In this document: piece after piece, positions 38,101-50,400 of the stretch
Numbering within the stretch: the first letter of the stretch is position 1
Layout: every line of letters starts with the position of its first letter
DNA from: Tubiluchus corallicola
Lineage: Eukaryota > Priapulida > Priapulimorpha > Priapulimorphida > Tubiluchidae
DNA length: 64,000 bases
Direction of reading: 5' to 3'
Assembly (NCBI GenBank): GCA_030141605.1
Contig: JAQGDQ010000021.1
Coordinates: forward strand, 250,001-314,000
Position numbers and translations under genes: made by a program
The notes under the pieces: generated by a model
What the model was told of the DNA's origin: nothing
What the model saw: only the letters and a program-made list of their open reading frames with translations
Databases searched by the model: none

Positions 38101-41100
38101 TAACTTCGCTATGAAAGTTGACTTTGACGATGCATACATGTTGACTATAGATAAGATACATATCTCTGTACAAGCACTTTCTAAAATAAGTCAATACAGT
38201 AATGATAACAGCGCGAATAATTGTATACAGTCTCGTAATCCAGGCCATGATAACGAAGCTTCTCCCAGCTGTAAGGATCTCATCATCTACTATTGCAAAT
38301 AGCAATACACGGAAGTTGATTGTGGTCAGGTCAAAAGACTGTTAGCTCTGTCTAGGGAGCATTCGGAGGCATTCTTAGTTAAATACTTATTCTCTATCAT
38401 GACCTGCATTAGTATGGTTCACGGGTCTTAATGCAAGTATTCAATACGTTTAGTATACCATCCAGCTGATAGCCAGCATTCGATGGCAGAGACTAATGTT
38501 CTGATTATGTAGGCTGTATCAAAATCTCCCTCATTATCAAGGATGAGACATTGAAATAAGCAGAATAGTGTATAGCTCTTTAGGCTTTGATACTTTACTG
38601 TATATTTCATATTATTACAGTAAAGATTTCAGTCACTTTTTACGATTTATCGTCAAACGCGAATGCAAAGCATTCATAGGAATCACAGCCACTCATACAA
38701 CACAAAAATACATCACTAAAGTATTTTATAATTCTCATCTTTGATAAGTGCATCACTCCAGATTAAATATCCAAGTTGAAGTTCCAATGTTCGGTACAAT
38801 ATGGTCTGCAGTATAAGAGTTGCCATTTGTTAATAGAGATGTGAGATCACGGCAATATTAGTTTTTGTGATAACGTTTTTCATCAACATTCTTGTGGTCA
38901 AAAATGACATCAAGTGTAAACTAATAAAAGTTGTAAATTTGGTCCTATGCCAATAAATAGGTATGTGTATTTTTACTATTTTTTTAGGTTGATTTGATGA
39001 CACAAGGAGATAGTTTTTATGATCTAGTTGACAGGCCAGATCACGAAGAAGTCAAAAGCTGCTTAGAAAACTGCGATGCTCTACACCAGGACATTGAGTT
39101 TTCCTGTCAAATGAATGTAACGCGAAGTATCAGAAAACAAGCCAAGCTAGCAGATCAAAAGGTAATGGTATACACAAAGTTACATCAAGGGGCTACATTT
39201 ACCTGATTTTATCTGCAAAAGTTAACATTGAAGTCTTAAGAAGCAATCAAGGCCAGCTTTCAAATTAAGGTAGCATAATAAGCATAAACAACTTACAGTC
39301 TAATGCTGACAAAAATTTTGCTGCATTTTTTCTTATGGAGGCATTATCATATTCATATATTATATGTATATCTAAGGCAATGATAGTAGGCCAAGTTGTT
39401 CTTCAAAAGATTAATTAGAGGAGCTAGCATTGAAATTCAAACCCATAGTCCTTTATTACCAGCCCTCGTTGAGTTAAATGGCCTGAGCTGTTGCAAAATA
39501 CCGAATACATTGCAACATGTAATAAGCTACACAGTGGAGCAAAAAAAACAAGCTAGTAAGTTTAGTTTCCGAGAAAATTACTACACTCTATGCAACATGA
39601 TTTTCTTTAAATTTAACATCAAGCCACATCATGCTAATTCACATCTAAACATCTCGAGAAGCTTACGCATGTTGGATTTTTAACTCTGGTCACATGTAAT
39701 CATTATGTTTTGCAGGTGTTTACTGTACGTGGCCACTATATGATGCCGGTTCTCGGTGAACAGCCAATATTTGTCGGCCTGTGTCAGCCTGTCATACTTC
39801 CAGAAAACAAATATCCTATTATTTCAAGTTGTTCGACTATATTCACTACAGTTCACACAGTTGACATGAGACTACTCAACACTGACAAAATGTAAGTGTA
39901 CACCATTTAATCCATACTATTTAGAGTTTAAAAAACAGTAACATGTGTATATGTAAGGGACGATCACAAAAAATAAACCTGTCACTATTATAACACAAAT
40001 GCATTGTCTATGACTGCGTGACCCTTATGGAAACATCGTGTTTTCTTTAGGTAAATGAAATTTTAAGTTTTTATTTCTATTAGGGGTGAGCAGTGGCTGG
40101 GTTATAGCAGCAACGACATGCGTGGAATATCTTGGTATCAACTGATACATCCAGAGGATGTGCAGGCGGTTGCAGCCAAACATAAGCAAAGTATGTCAAC
40201 CACAGCACTGGTATCATTAGAATTAAGGATTGATTTTTTTATCAAAATACCAAACAACAACGCACCTTAATATCAAATTGTGCTGAAAAAGTACGTAGTT
40301 GATAATACTGAAGACGTAACAAAACCATTGGCAAAATGTTCACAGCTTGCTATCCCTCATAATTTATCAGGATGTTTCCAGCTATACACTCACAAAATAA
40401 ATAATAGGAAAACGGGTAAATGAACTTCATCCACCTTCTTAGCTAGGATGTGTATACTGGCAAAATACGTGAGATACCCTGATATTTTTTTCAGTTATCA
40501 GCCGAGATGATGAAAAGGGCATGACCTGTTTAGCTCGAATCCAGACGAAATATGGATTGTGCTGGAACCACATGTGCTTGCAGTTGAAGAAAAGTTCCAT
40601 GATGATACCGAATCTTGAACCAGTGATAATAGTGACAAATCAGTTGTTAAGGTATGTGAGGAGCATTTCTAATCATACATATATAATAGGCCTATATGTT
40701 AAAATTCTCATACAAACTTGTGAAATTCATTATTGAAAGCCTGCCTAGTACGAGTCTATTGATGCCTAATTGGATCGTGACCCTTATCCAGCTGCTATAA
40801 GGTTACTATAAAAAAATGAGAAAAATGTAGAGACAGACCCAGTACTTATTGCTTATCAAATAATAGTGTGTTTAGTGGTAAATATTAATAGTACTAAATT
40901 TAGCTCTTCGGAAGAGTGGAAAAGTTATTAAGTCAATTCCCATTGTTAAGTGCATTCAAATTGGCATGGCATGATTGATTGTGTACTGCTAGGATGAAAT
41001 CCGAAACCTACTATGCTATTTTGGGCCCATGGCTTAAATCGTAGTAGAAATTGAAATTGTGAGGTTCGCGGTTCAAGTCCTGGTTCACTCACAGCCATTC

Positions 41101-43090
41101 AATACCTCTTTCAGTTAATTAGCCATCAGATTAATTGTGTTAATACAATAATGTGTTTTATATAATAATATATAGAAGCTTTTCCTTTCATTGGCAAAGT
41201 TGTTGCTTCTGCCAGATGTGCTGTGGTTGCTTAGAAACAAGTATTTTGTATTTCAGTAATGAAGAAGCAAGCGTACTGAACCAACAGTCATGGATATACA
41301 CAGCACTGCCCGATGAATCACAACTGCTGCCATCTTATCCTGATCTTGCTTGCTTCTGGCAAGATTTTAATGTTCCATCAGAAACGAGCAGTTTTGAGGA
41401 ACCCTGTTTTGTTTCTGAGTCAAATTTTACAGTGAAACATAGAGACCTTTCAACAGTGTGCAATGCTGTCATGGCAGATACTGCCTTAGAAACATCCCAG
41501 TCCAAATATGAAATGAAGTCTGAAGGTCAGCTAAGCATGGGTGAAGTGGGTAGTAATGAAGAGTGCCAAGTGATGTCAGAGATTAGAAAATGGCTGCAGC
41601 TTCCTTCTCCACTTCCACCTCCACTGCCACTGCAATCGACACAACCCCAAGAATCAAATTTAAATTATGTGGCCAAACTAACCACAGACATCATAGATGT
41701 TGCAGAGAATAACAAGAACCTTCTTTCAGCATTAGAAAGCATAGATTCTACTCAGCTAGACCGAGTCATTCATGATTTAATACCTGAGGAAGATATGTCT
41801 CGTAAAAGAAAATTTGGCGAAACTGATTCTACCAGTCCCACAAAGTATGCTAAGGTTGAAGCTGACAAAGTATTAGCCATAAAGCCAGACACAGAAGATG
41901 CTCCATGGACTAAATCAGCCATAGAGGAGAAATATCGAAAACCATGGGATGACAAGAATAAGGACATGGCTTTTAATCTCTTGGCTTTGACACCGGATTC
42001 ACCACATGATATATTATTTGTAGAAAATATGCCAAGTAAGCAACCTGCGTTTGGATTTGAGCCACTAACACCTGACTCTATTGATGCGGGTTACGAATCA
42101 GCAATAGATGAGTCATTATATGACAGCAACCCTGAAATTACGAAACCACTTTGCGTTACAACAAAATATGAGAACATTGAAGTACCTAACATTCTCACCC
42201 CAGACGCATCACCAGTTCACAATCCATATTCATTTAATTTCAGTCCTATGAGTGGTGCATCTGGTCGGAAAGTATCACCGGCAAACAAATCCAATGAGTT
42301 AGACTCTTATTTCGAAGATCTGGATAGCATTATCCAGAACGACACAAATGAACATCATATTAAAGTTGAATGGCTTAAAGATGTTGGCATTGAGTTAAAG
42401 CTTGGTGCATTGTTGGAACAAAACCTGGCTATTGAGAGACAAAGAGAACAGTTTCCAGTAGCAAAAACGAGATACTGTGATTCTGCTAATAAAGACATCC
42501 TAGAAGAGTTACTGTCTCCTGTTAGTCTTACAGAATCTGAGGCAAGTAGCCGTGCTACTGCTGAAAGTAGCCCAAGTTATTCAGCTGACAGAATCTGCTC
42601 TGATGAGGATGTTTCAATGTCAGACAAAAATAATTTTGTGGCATCTCCACATTCATCGATAATATTACCAGCCCACAATCAGGAGGACTATGATTCTCTC
42701 AGTTTATCAGATGGAACTACAATCAACACACTACTTTCACCTATAAGCATAGTACATAGGCACGATTTATCTCAGTACAGCCATATCTTTGAAGACACAT
42801 CATCATATGAGGAAATAACATCAAACACAAACTTTAGTTACAATGAAGATTTTCAAAGTGCAATGTGTCACTTACCATCAAGCAGCAAAGGATCAACAGT
42901 AAACCGGATGTCAACCGAGTTGTCAAGTTATTATGAAGAAACAAATCTCCATCTAACAATCGATTCTTCTCGTTATATAACAGATGAAGCAATGGATGTT
43001 TTAGATGAGTTGGAGGAGTTTCTACGAGATGATCACACAACAAGCCCTGGTAATAGGGATCAAGATGAGTTGTATCAACTCACTAAGTGA
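32164..43090 (+). CDS. dysf: bHLH-PAS transcription factor, dysfusion/NPAS4 orthologue
   Basis: Nine coding exons: 32164-32171, 32365-32531, 34294-34346, 37496-37585, 38988-39161, 39716-39891, 40084-40190, 40495-40651 and 41257-43090. All have GT-AG introns and keep one frame of 921 codons. The first exon encodes only MY plus two bases of Arg. The basic-helix-loop-helix region (about residues 3-57) opens [20 protein letters not shown], the signature shared by Dysfusion and NPAS4. PAS-A spans about 78-165 ([31 protein letters not shown]) and PAS-B about 205-310 ([20 protein letters not shown]). The last exon is a long, acidic, Ser/Thr-rich activation region with LTPD motifs near residues 553, 581 and 623, and an acidic end ([11 protein letters not shown]). 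Dysfusion dimerises with Tango/ARNT and acts in tracheal fusion and leg patterning in flies; NPAS4 is activity-induced in neurons. Which role applies here is not shown. Confidence 0.95.
36075..36928. mobile_element. Foldback-type element with minisatellite-like inverted ends, copy B
   Basis: Second copy of the element at 13955-14938, inside dysfusion intron 3. The left end has degenerate units like AAAAGACCACCGGTCAAGG. The right end finishes CCTTTGACCGCCCAC, identical to copy A. Interior strings GAGATAATTATATTACTTGG, TTCTGCATTAT and CAATGGTTACC match copy A with substitutions. It is shorter by about 130 bp. Confidence 0.7.
41026..41100 (+). repeat. tRNA-derived SINE-like promoter
   Basis: A weak A-box (TGGCTTAAATC, about 41030-41040) and a perfect B-box (GGTTCAAGTCC, 41070-41080) lie 30 nt apart, inside the intron before the last dysfusion exon. 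The flanks do not fold as a full cloverleaf. A SINE head is the simplest reading. Confidence 0.45.
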
Positions 43091-44491
43091 AGATGCTCTT
43101 CCTGTTGCAGGTAAGAACTAAAGATCTTTGCCTAAGAGTGATGCACTATAAATGTGTGAGATACTAATAATCAAAATAATTTAGAAACTTAAATGTTTTT
43201 TTTGTATTGCTCAAACAGTATAGAACGTAATAGTGTTCTAGTGGAATATGCGTGTGTGTTTATAAACAAATTTCTCATGTTACATACACTTAAAAAGTAT
43301 GAACATCGATTTAATAATCTCTGTGTTTCTTTTTCAGGTGAGCATGTTAACCAACCCTGTACCAAATAAGTCTATGACTTTTAGACATGTATGGCATATT
43401 GTCAAGTAAAGGATACACAGCCAAGTGGTTGTTAATCGCACTTTATATAATACACTTACATACTATATTCACTAACACTAAATGCACTATGCTCATTAAT
43501 TATCCACCATTATAATATTACTAATACAATCACAGTACGTGATAAATGTATAATTGTACATGCATTAAAATTTACAGCCAATCGTGCGTATCGTCATAGT
43601 GACTAAAGATAATCATTATCGTGCTTGTGTTAATGCAGCCATTTATATTATTTATTGTCCTTTTGTAAATAACACCCCCGGTGCAATTCGACTTTTATAT
43701 TATAATTACTGTCTTTGAGATGTTAATTACTGAAAATTATATGGATTGTTGTTTGTCTTTCTACAATTCAGTATATTTATGCAGTTGATAAGCTTGTTTG
43801 ATAATCTGTATCATACAAAATTTGTTTCATGCTTAATGATGCAATGGATGTTGTTATATTTTTTTAGTGATAGTGATTTAAATAATCAATTTTGATAAGA
43901 GTATACATACACAATGTGTAAAATTATACCTCTTATCGTTGTAATAATTATTATTGTTTTAGTACTATTTATGGTAATATGATGGCTCATTTTTGTGTAA
44001 ACATTGTATTTCCTCTGTTGCACTTTTATGTAAGAAAGTACTTCACTGTGTGAGAAACTTTGAGTAGAGTAGTAAGTTATTGTAATAATATTTAGTATGT
44101 AGGTCTACTAATGACTATGTCAGTAAGTATGGCATCCACGTGAATAAACGTTAACTTTGTTTTATATATCTACTATTGCGCAATTTTTTTAAATGTGCAT
44201 CCTGAGCAGATAAACTCCACTTTTCATTTTTGGTGTGTGTTTAAATCTGGTTTTGTATATGCAATTTCTGCACCTTGCACACAAACGAGCAGCAGTAGTA
44301 GATGAGTTTGTATGGAGCAGAAATTTAAACCTGTTTTATCTGAAGAACTAGTTGTATGATACAAATATTTGCTCAATAAGCGCCTCAATATACAATCTAC
44401 TGCACAATACAGTAACTACTTTTGTAGAACATAATTATTATTATGCCGTTTTTCCAACTTTGTCGAAATTTTATTAAAGAATTTTAATAAA
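43091..44491 (+). other. dysf: dysfusion 3' UTR with a likely UTR intron
   Basis: Twenty-one nt after the stop, GTTGCAG is followed by GTAAGA, a good donor. TTTTTCAG at 43331-43338 is a good acceptor, giving a candidate intron of about 227 bp. Because the stop is less than 50 nt before the junction, it should not trigger nonsense-mediated decay. AATAAA at 44143-44148 and 44486-44491 are candidate poly(A) signals. Confidence 0.5.
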
Positions 44492-45224
44492 GACATAAAC
44501 ACAGACATATTTATATTCATCTCTTCAAACATTTAAAATTTACAGGTGTAAACTAAAAAGAAAGTATATATCAAAAAGGAGAACGCAAGGTTACGGAGAC
44601 TGCAAGAGAAAGGATAGCAAAAGACCACCAGGTCGCCAAGTCAGCTGACCTTCTCAGATTAATATAAGAAAAACTACGGGTGTTGCAAAATTTAAAAAAA
44701 CAAGTTAAATATAAGAAGGTGATAACACATGCATAACACTCACATTCGCCACAGGTACTTTTCTACATTATTTACATGCTAGTATCTTGTATGCTATAAT
44801 AATAGTGATTTCATTAAACTGCACGTAAAATATATATATATACATATTTCATAACTCTGATCACATAGATCTATAAGATGCATTTGAACAAATATATAAT
44901 TGTATAAAATATTATATAATATATATATATATGTATATTATGAACATCATTTATTTTGGAGCACAAATGTACAGTCAAATTACATAAGCTGTTCAATTAA
45001 AAAAAATTAGTAGTAAAGTAAAACAAATATTAAACACTGACAACAGCAAAAAAACAAGCATGGACATTATTTACATACAAGAAAACAAAGCAATTAATTA
45101 AAAAGACACGATGTAATTAATAATTTGAATCTATATGACAAGTAATCATTTTAGTATTTGTAAATTACATATAGTAAATTTAGCTTTTAAATTTACAGGT
45201 GCCTCTTAAGTTGCATGCGTTACA

Positions 45225-46139
45225 CATGGGCGCCGGCAGGTGGACGCACTGACGTGCGTGCGTCCACAGAATTTCTTAAGAAAAATTTTGAGATGGCTAA
45301 GTTAATAAAAAATTTTAGCAGTAAACCAAGAAACACATCAATCCCTTGTTTGTTTGCGCAATTCCAGAGCAGTAAGCTGATTTACATAGTGAATTTATGT
45401 TTATGTATGTCACTTATATAGAGTGGGTTCTCTTATCGAATTCTGTTGTCTAGACAGTTTTTTAGCTAACTGTAACTGCACTTCTGCATTTAGGGGGTGG
45501 GCCCAAGGGACGTGTTACCCCCTTTCACAGTAGTACTGAAATTATGAGTCACGAGTTTGAGGTGACATAATGGGTTTTAAACTAATGAACTTACCTGAGG
45601 AAATCGCTTCTAGCAAAAGCAAAATGGTCTAAAATGTAGTAAAATGGTTGAGACGTTCTACCGTTTAGCTGTGTCCGGTGGGAAAAATTAGCACGCACGC
45701 AAACTTATTAAATTTTGTATGAACAGTGGGTGGACTGTAAACTTAACAGTCTCAAATAAGTTTTATGTTTGACTATCCACATTTTGCTGGGTAGATAATC
45801 TTGACACTGAATAAATTAAGCTCAAGTAATGGGTCATCCACATTGCAGTGTATTACGAACTTGCTTTTAAGATATATGACTGCTACAATAGAATACAATC
45901 AACATTACCTAGGTAAAGGTAGGTAAAATTATTTATTAAAGCAGAATTTTTCACGTTTGAGGAAGTCTATGTACCGGAATTTAGATCTCATTTGAGGCCT
46001 CCAAAATGTGCTTAAATACAGAAAAATGCATTGGTGGCCGGAGCCCTACCCTGGAACCCGCCGAGGAAGCTTACAGCGCTCCTCCAAACCCCCTAGCTGC
46101 TTGTGCGTCAAATTTTTTAAACTCTGGCAGCACCCATTG
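45225..46139. mobile_element. DNA-transposon-like element, about 0.9 kb, decayed
   Basis: The left end ATGGGCGCCGGCAG and the right end CTGGCAGCACCCAT are imperfect inverses. Subterminal features include a 10-bp hairpin, GTGGACGCAC/GTGCGTCCAC at 45240-45267. The right part (46012-46050) matches a fragment on the minus strand at 29421-29530. No intact transposase frame is present. The boundaries are approximate and I see no clear target-site duplication. Confidence 0.45.
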
Positions 46140-46140
46140 T

Positions 46141-46312
46141 CTTACGTATATATGTATATATATATATATGTCCATATATGTGTGTCCATATGCATCTCTG
46201 TGAAAGTGACAATGTAACATTTTATATTGGTCTATATATATATATATGTTACATTGCCACTTTCACAGAGATGCATATGGACATACACACACATATATAT
46301 ATAACATGCATA
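46141..46312. repeat. Long hairpin with TA-rich spacers
   Basis: Arms of about 40 bp: TGTGTCCATATGCATCTCTG runs on as TGAAAGTGACAATGTAACAT. The inverse (ATGTTACATTGCCACTTTCA, then CAGAGATGCATATGGACA) follows about 25 bp later, with only one or two mismatches. Both flanks are TATATA-rich, followed by CA-rich repeats. It is either a very young foldback element or a folded AT-rich satellite. Confidence 0.8.
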
Positions 46313-46746
46313 CACATGCACGCAGGCAGGCACGCACACACACACGTATGTCAGTTATTCACATCATTTCTGTCTTGTGTTGTTTCTTTCTACATAAAAA
46401 TTGTGATTAACCGCATACCTAGTGTAATGCTCACGTAGTTCAAATGCCGGTTGAAAAAAAACTGGTAAAAATATCAGGCATATTATTATTTTTAAATTTA
46501 CAAAGAAGTAACAAGTTCTAATTCATGAATGTCATTTAGTTTTAGTCATTTTAGGTGGTAATGTAATGAGGCGACATGGGCTCTTTAAGTGTTTAATCGA
46601 TTAATACACTGTATACATGACACATGAATAGCTTTTACGCACACTTACTTCCATAAGATTATAACTACAAGTCTATTTTACCCATTTGTTTACAATAAAA
46701 CTCAAATATTTATGAGGAACGGGAAAAAGGCCTGAATGGATTTTGG

Positions 46747-47430
46747 CGACGTACTATAGCAACAATATTGTACGAAAACGCAAAGTAAATAAAGCAAAAA
46801 TGAGGCATGGAACCATAGATACCATAGATTTTAATGGTGCGTCCTCAGAGACGTGCGCACGTTTTTTATCTAAATCTATGATAAATACACATACCTATCA
46901 TTTGTTGGTGGCTCGCAACAACTCATTGGGGTTGTGTAATGACTAAGGAGAATTTAAGAGTTGGAGTAGAAAAACCTAGCTTTAAGAGTAGAAAAACTTA
47001 CTCTGGTAGTTGCCAATTGAAGTATTCTAATTAATCGTAATGTCTACAACTCCAAAAGCTAGATTTCATTGAAGTCGTTGAATATCTTTAGATGACCTTT
47101 TGATTTAAGTCCTCTAGAGCTCAACGTTCCAACTCTTAAATTCTCCTTAGTCTTTACACACCCCCATTATTGCAGACAAACGAAAAGCAGAATATCTAAA
47201 TAAATGTACAGTTTCTTTACTGAATGAAGATTTCTTCGCTCTGTGATATTATTTTTCAATGATTTGTTGCGAGCCACCAACAAATGATAGGTACGTGTAT
47301 TTATCATAGATTTAGATAAAACACGTGAGTACATATCTGAGGACGCACCATTAAAATCTATGGTTCCATGCCTCATTTTTGCTTTATTTACTTTGCATTT
47401 TCGTACAACATTGTTGCCATAGTAACGTGC
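46747..47430. repeat. Inverted duplication spanning the AK7 promoter
   Basis: The left arm (46747-46965) and right arm (47128-47430) are inverse copies over about 200 bp. Shared blocks include AAGTAAATAAAGCAAAAATG, GAGGCATGGAACC, TTTTAATGGTGCGTCCTCAG, ATCATTTGTTGGTGGCTCGC and GACTAAGGAGAATTTAAGAG. The right arm has about 90 bp (47167-47256) with no partner on the left. The right arm ends about 18 bp before the AK7 start codon, so the duplicated segment includes its proximal promoter. Confidence 0.85.
47413..47426 (+). promoter_or_regulatory. RFX X-box of AK7
   Basis: GTTGCCATAGTAAC matches the X-box consensus RYYNYYATRRNRAC at all 14 positions and lies 21 nt upstream of the AK7 ATG. RFX factors bind X-boxes at ciliary genes, usually close to the start. 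AK7 is an axonemal protein, so sequence, position and gene function agree. Binding itself is inferred. Confidence 0.8.
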
Positions 47431-47447
47431 GAAAGCAGGTGAATGCC

Positions 47448-50400
47448 ATGGCAGAAAGCGAGAGCATAGAAAAATTTCTTAGTGAAAAATGGGTTTTTGT
47501 CAATTGCTTAGATTTGTATCAAGGCAAAAATATATCCAAGGTATGTTGGAATCGTTTATAGTGATAGCTAGTATATAATTCTGTTTTTAATCGAGGGCTC
47601 AACTGGCTCGAAACTTCACATATTAGAGAGAAAGATTTACATAGACGAACGGAGCGTATGTCGAGAAATGCGGCAGTATGACGTTTCTCGAGGCACAGTG
47701 TTTATATGTATTTACCCTGGTTGCTTGGGTCTGTCCCAGCAAACAGATGTATTTTATCTGACACAAATTTTATCTGAATAAACCTGTAGATAGCAGTACT
47801 TAGGGTCCTGCCTAATGGCCCATTTAATGAGCTTATTAATTGTTCTACCTTTAATAGACTTCGTCGAAAGTATACTTAAACTTATCCCCAACCTATATTA
47901 GGTTGAGTTAACATATTGGGCCTCCAAACACTGAGTTAGCTCCTAGCTGGGGTCTCATTGTCGAGGATATCCTGGGGCCCAAGTAACTAGGTATGGTGTA
48001 TTGTTATATCATGTAAACACTTTTTATTATCATGTTATAGTTTCAAGCTAATATACTTGTCATATCATGTACTAATTTCTCTTACTAAAACATAGCTAGG
48101 CCATATCTTTTTATACTAATGAAGCTTAATAATACAGCTGACCTCATGTAATCATTGTAAATATCATAATGTGAAATCTGTGTAATAGTTACGCACATAT
48201 TTTAGTCAACTGTTCTTAATCAGCAACTAGAAGGATGCATTACAATTTCATATTTATTTTGTGTCTGGAACTTAGATTAGGTATTTGAACTTAGGCAAAA
48301 TTTAAGCACCTGTCTAGCTCTCCCACCTTTCTCGATTAAAAAATTCTAAAATAATTAAAAAATATCAAAATTCCCGACAGTGTATTCTCGATCTAGCATT
48401 TTGAATTCAAGATCATTAGTGGCAGTAACATTATTTTCATAATTTCAACTATAAAAAAATCTAAGGCTGTACCAATACCCAATGGATCATCATGAAAATT
48501 TATAGCTTGAGCAGTATACTAAAAGGAATGTTGCATGCACGGATTGACAGAGTTGGATTTTCGACCCCGTCATTTTTAAAAAAACAGCCTAATTTAAGCC
48601 TCCACCAACTCGCAATGGATTGTCATAAAATTTGTAATAATGTACTAAAATGAATTCCACATTTGTTGACAGAGTCTGGTTTTTGATTTGTCATTTTTGA
48701 ATTCAAGGTAGCGGCAACATTATTTTTAAAAAAGACTACGGTTCCACCAATTCGCTATGGATCATCATGAAGCTTTACAGGACTATACTAGAACAAACTC
48801 TCCATTAATTGACAAAGTTGAATTTTTGATTTGCCGTGATGAAATCAAAAACATGGCATCGACATCATTTTCTAATCCACGATCTTGAGTTCAGTGAATC
48901 CTCCACCAATAGTTCAAGTCAAGTCAAATTTATCTGTAATTTGTCTGTTAGAAGGCGACATTACCAATAAGGTAGTGGTTTTAGTCACAGGCAGTTGTGT
49001 TGTAGTATGAGAATTGAGAACATGCATCCCTTAGCTTGCTTTTTTGTAAGGACACTATTTCAAGTATATTCAAGCTTACAATTCTCTAATACATAGTGAA
49101 ATTTTTAGTTTCACTAAGAAAGGAAAAAATAAGAAAGATACATTAACTGTTTCAACCCTGCTTTTAAGTTGGACTGGGATAATGCTAGCTTAAAAACTTG
49201 TGGCATTGTTGCATTACTAAATGATAAAAAATTGCAAGAATAACAGCCTGCCTCTCACTTCCATTTTTATTATAGTTTAGCACTTACATTCCCCTGACTT
49301 TGACCTGGTGTTGGAACTTTAGTTGTAACCAGAGTATGTCTGCATTTGTTGTATATAACCTAAAAATGTACATCATGTAATGCAATAAAATGGTAAAATC
49401 TTTTGTATTTAAATGTCTCGTGCTAGGCATGCACAAGTATCTAGATATAGTTCTCAGCCTATGTTTATGCTCCATATTTACACATAATCCCAAGTATTGT
49501 CCTCATAGCCCTGACGACTTGTTCTTTTTATTTTCTTTTGGTTGCTTAATGTATGCGTTCTTTTTCCACATATGTGGACCCCTCACACATGTTGCTTACT
49601 ATACTTGATGTGTGGATCACTTTTTCATCCAGTCATTCTAGCTTTTCTAAATACCTAGTCTTTTTAACATCTTCACATCTAACACGAAACATCAACCCGA
49701 AAAATAATATTTATAGTGAGGTAACGTTTATTGAAGAAAAATCAGTGAACGCTATTCTGTGACAAATGATAAAAAGAAAAAAATCTGTTTATGAAAGCAG
49801 TTGAAATATATATTTTACATGCATCCTTATGCATTTTAAGTTACCTGCAGCATTGTATTGTATTTCAATTATCACAGTTTAGGCCAGTATGATGAACTAA
49901 CATCATTTACCCTAACTATATTACTAGATTACTTTCTAGTAATTTTAAATAGATAAAAATTATTTAAAACTCTTTTGCATTTGCTGTTTGTGTAAAGCAT
50001 TTTTGTCAATTCAAGAATAATGTTTATAGCTAGCCGGTACTATAGCTGCATTGTTTTGCAAACCTGGATAGCTGATGTTTATGTTTTTCTTTAGTTTCTA
50101 TCGAAGTCCATCCCAGGTGAATTGCTCCACAAAGAGGAAGAAGAAGAGGAAGATAAGTCTGTGAGAAGTTATGAACAAGATGCACAGAGACAAGGCACAT
50201 TTAAAATCACTGGCACTTTAAGTAATCCTGAAGCCAGTTGTTCGCCTTGGGAGGAACAAGTTTTATTAGTAAGACTTCACGCTGGCACTACTTATGTTAC
50301 CTTAACACTGTCCATCTTAGTTTCATAAATGTGATAAGTGCAAGCTAAAATCAGTAGAATTGCACAGTACCATCGATTAAACCCAAATACTAGATGATTT

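Noticed and set aside
38012-38305. Overlapping 97- and 76-codon frames on both strands in dysfusion intron 4
   Set aside because: The dysfusion exons on each side join in frame without it, and neither frame resembles a PAS segment.
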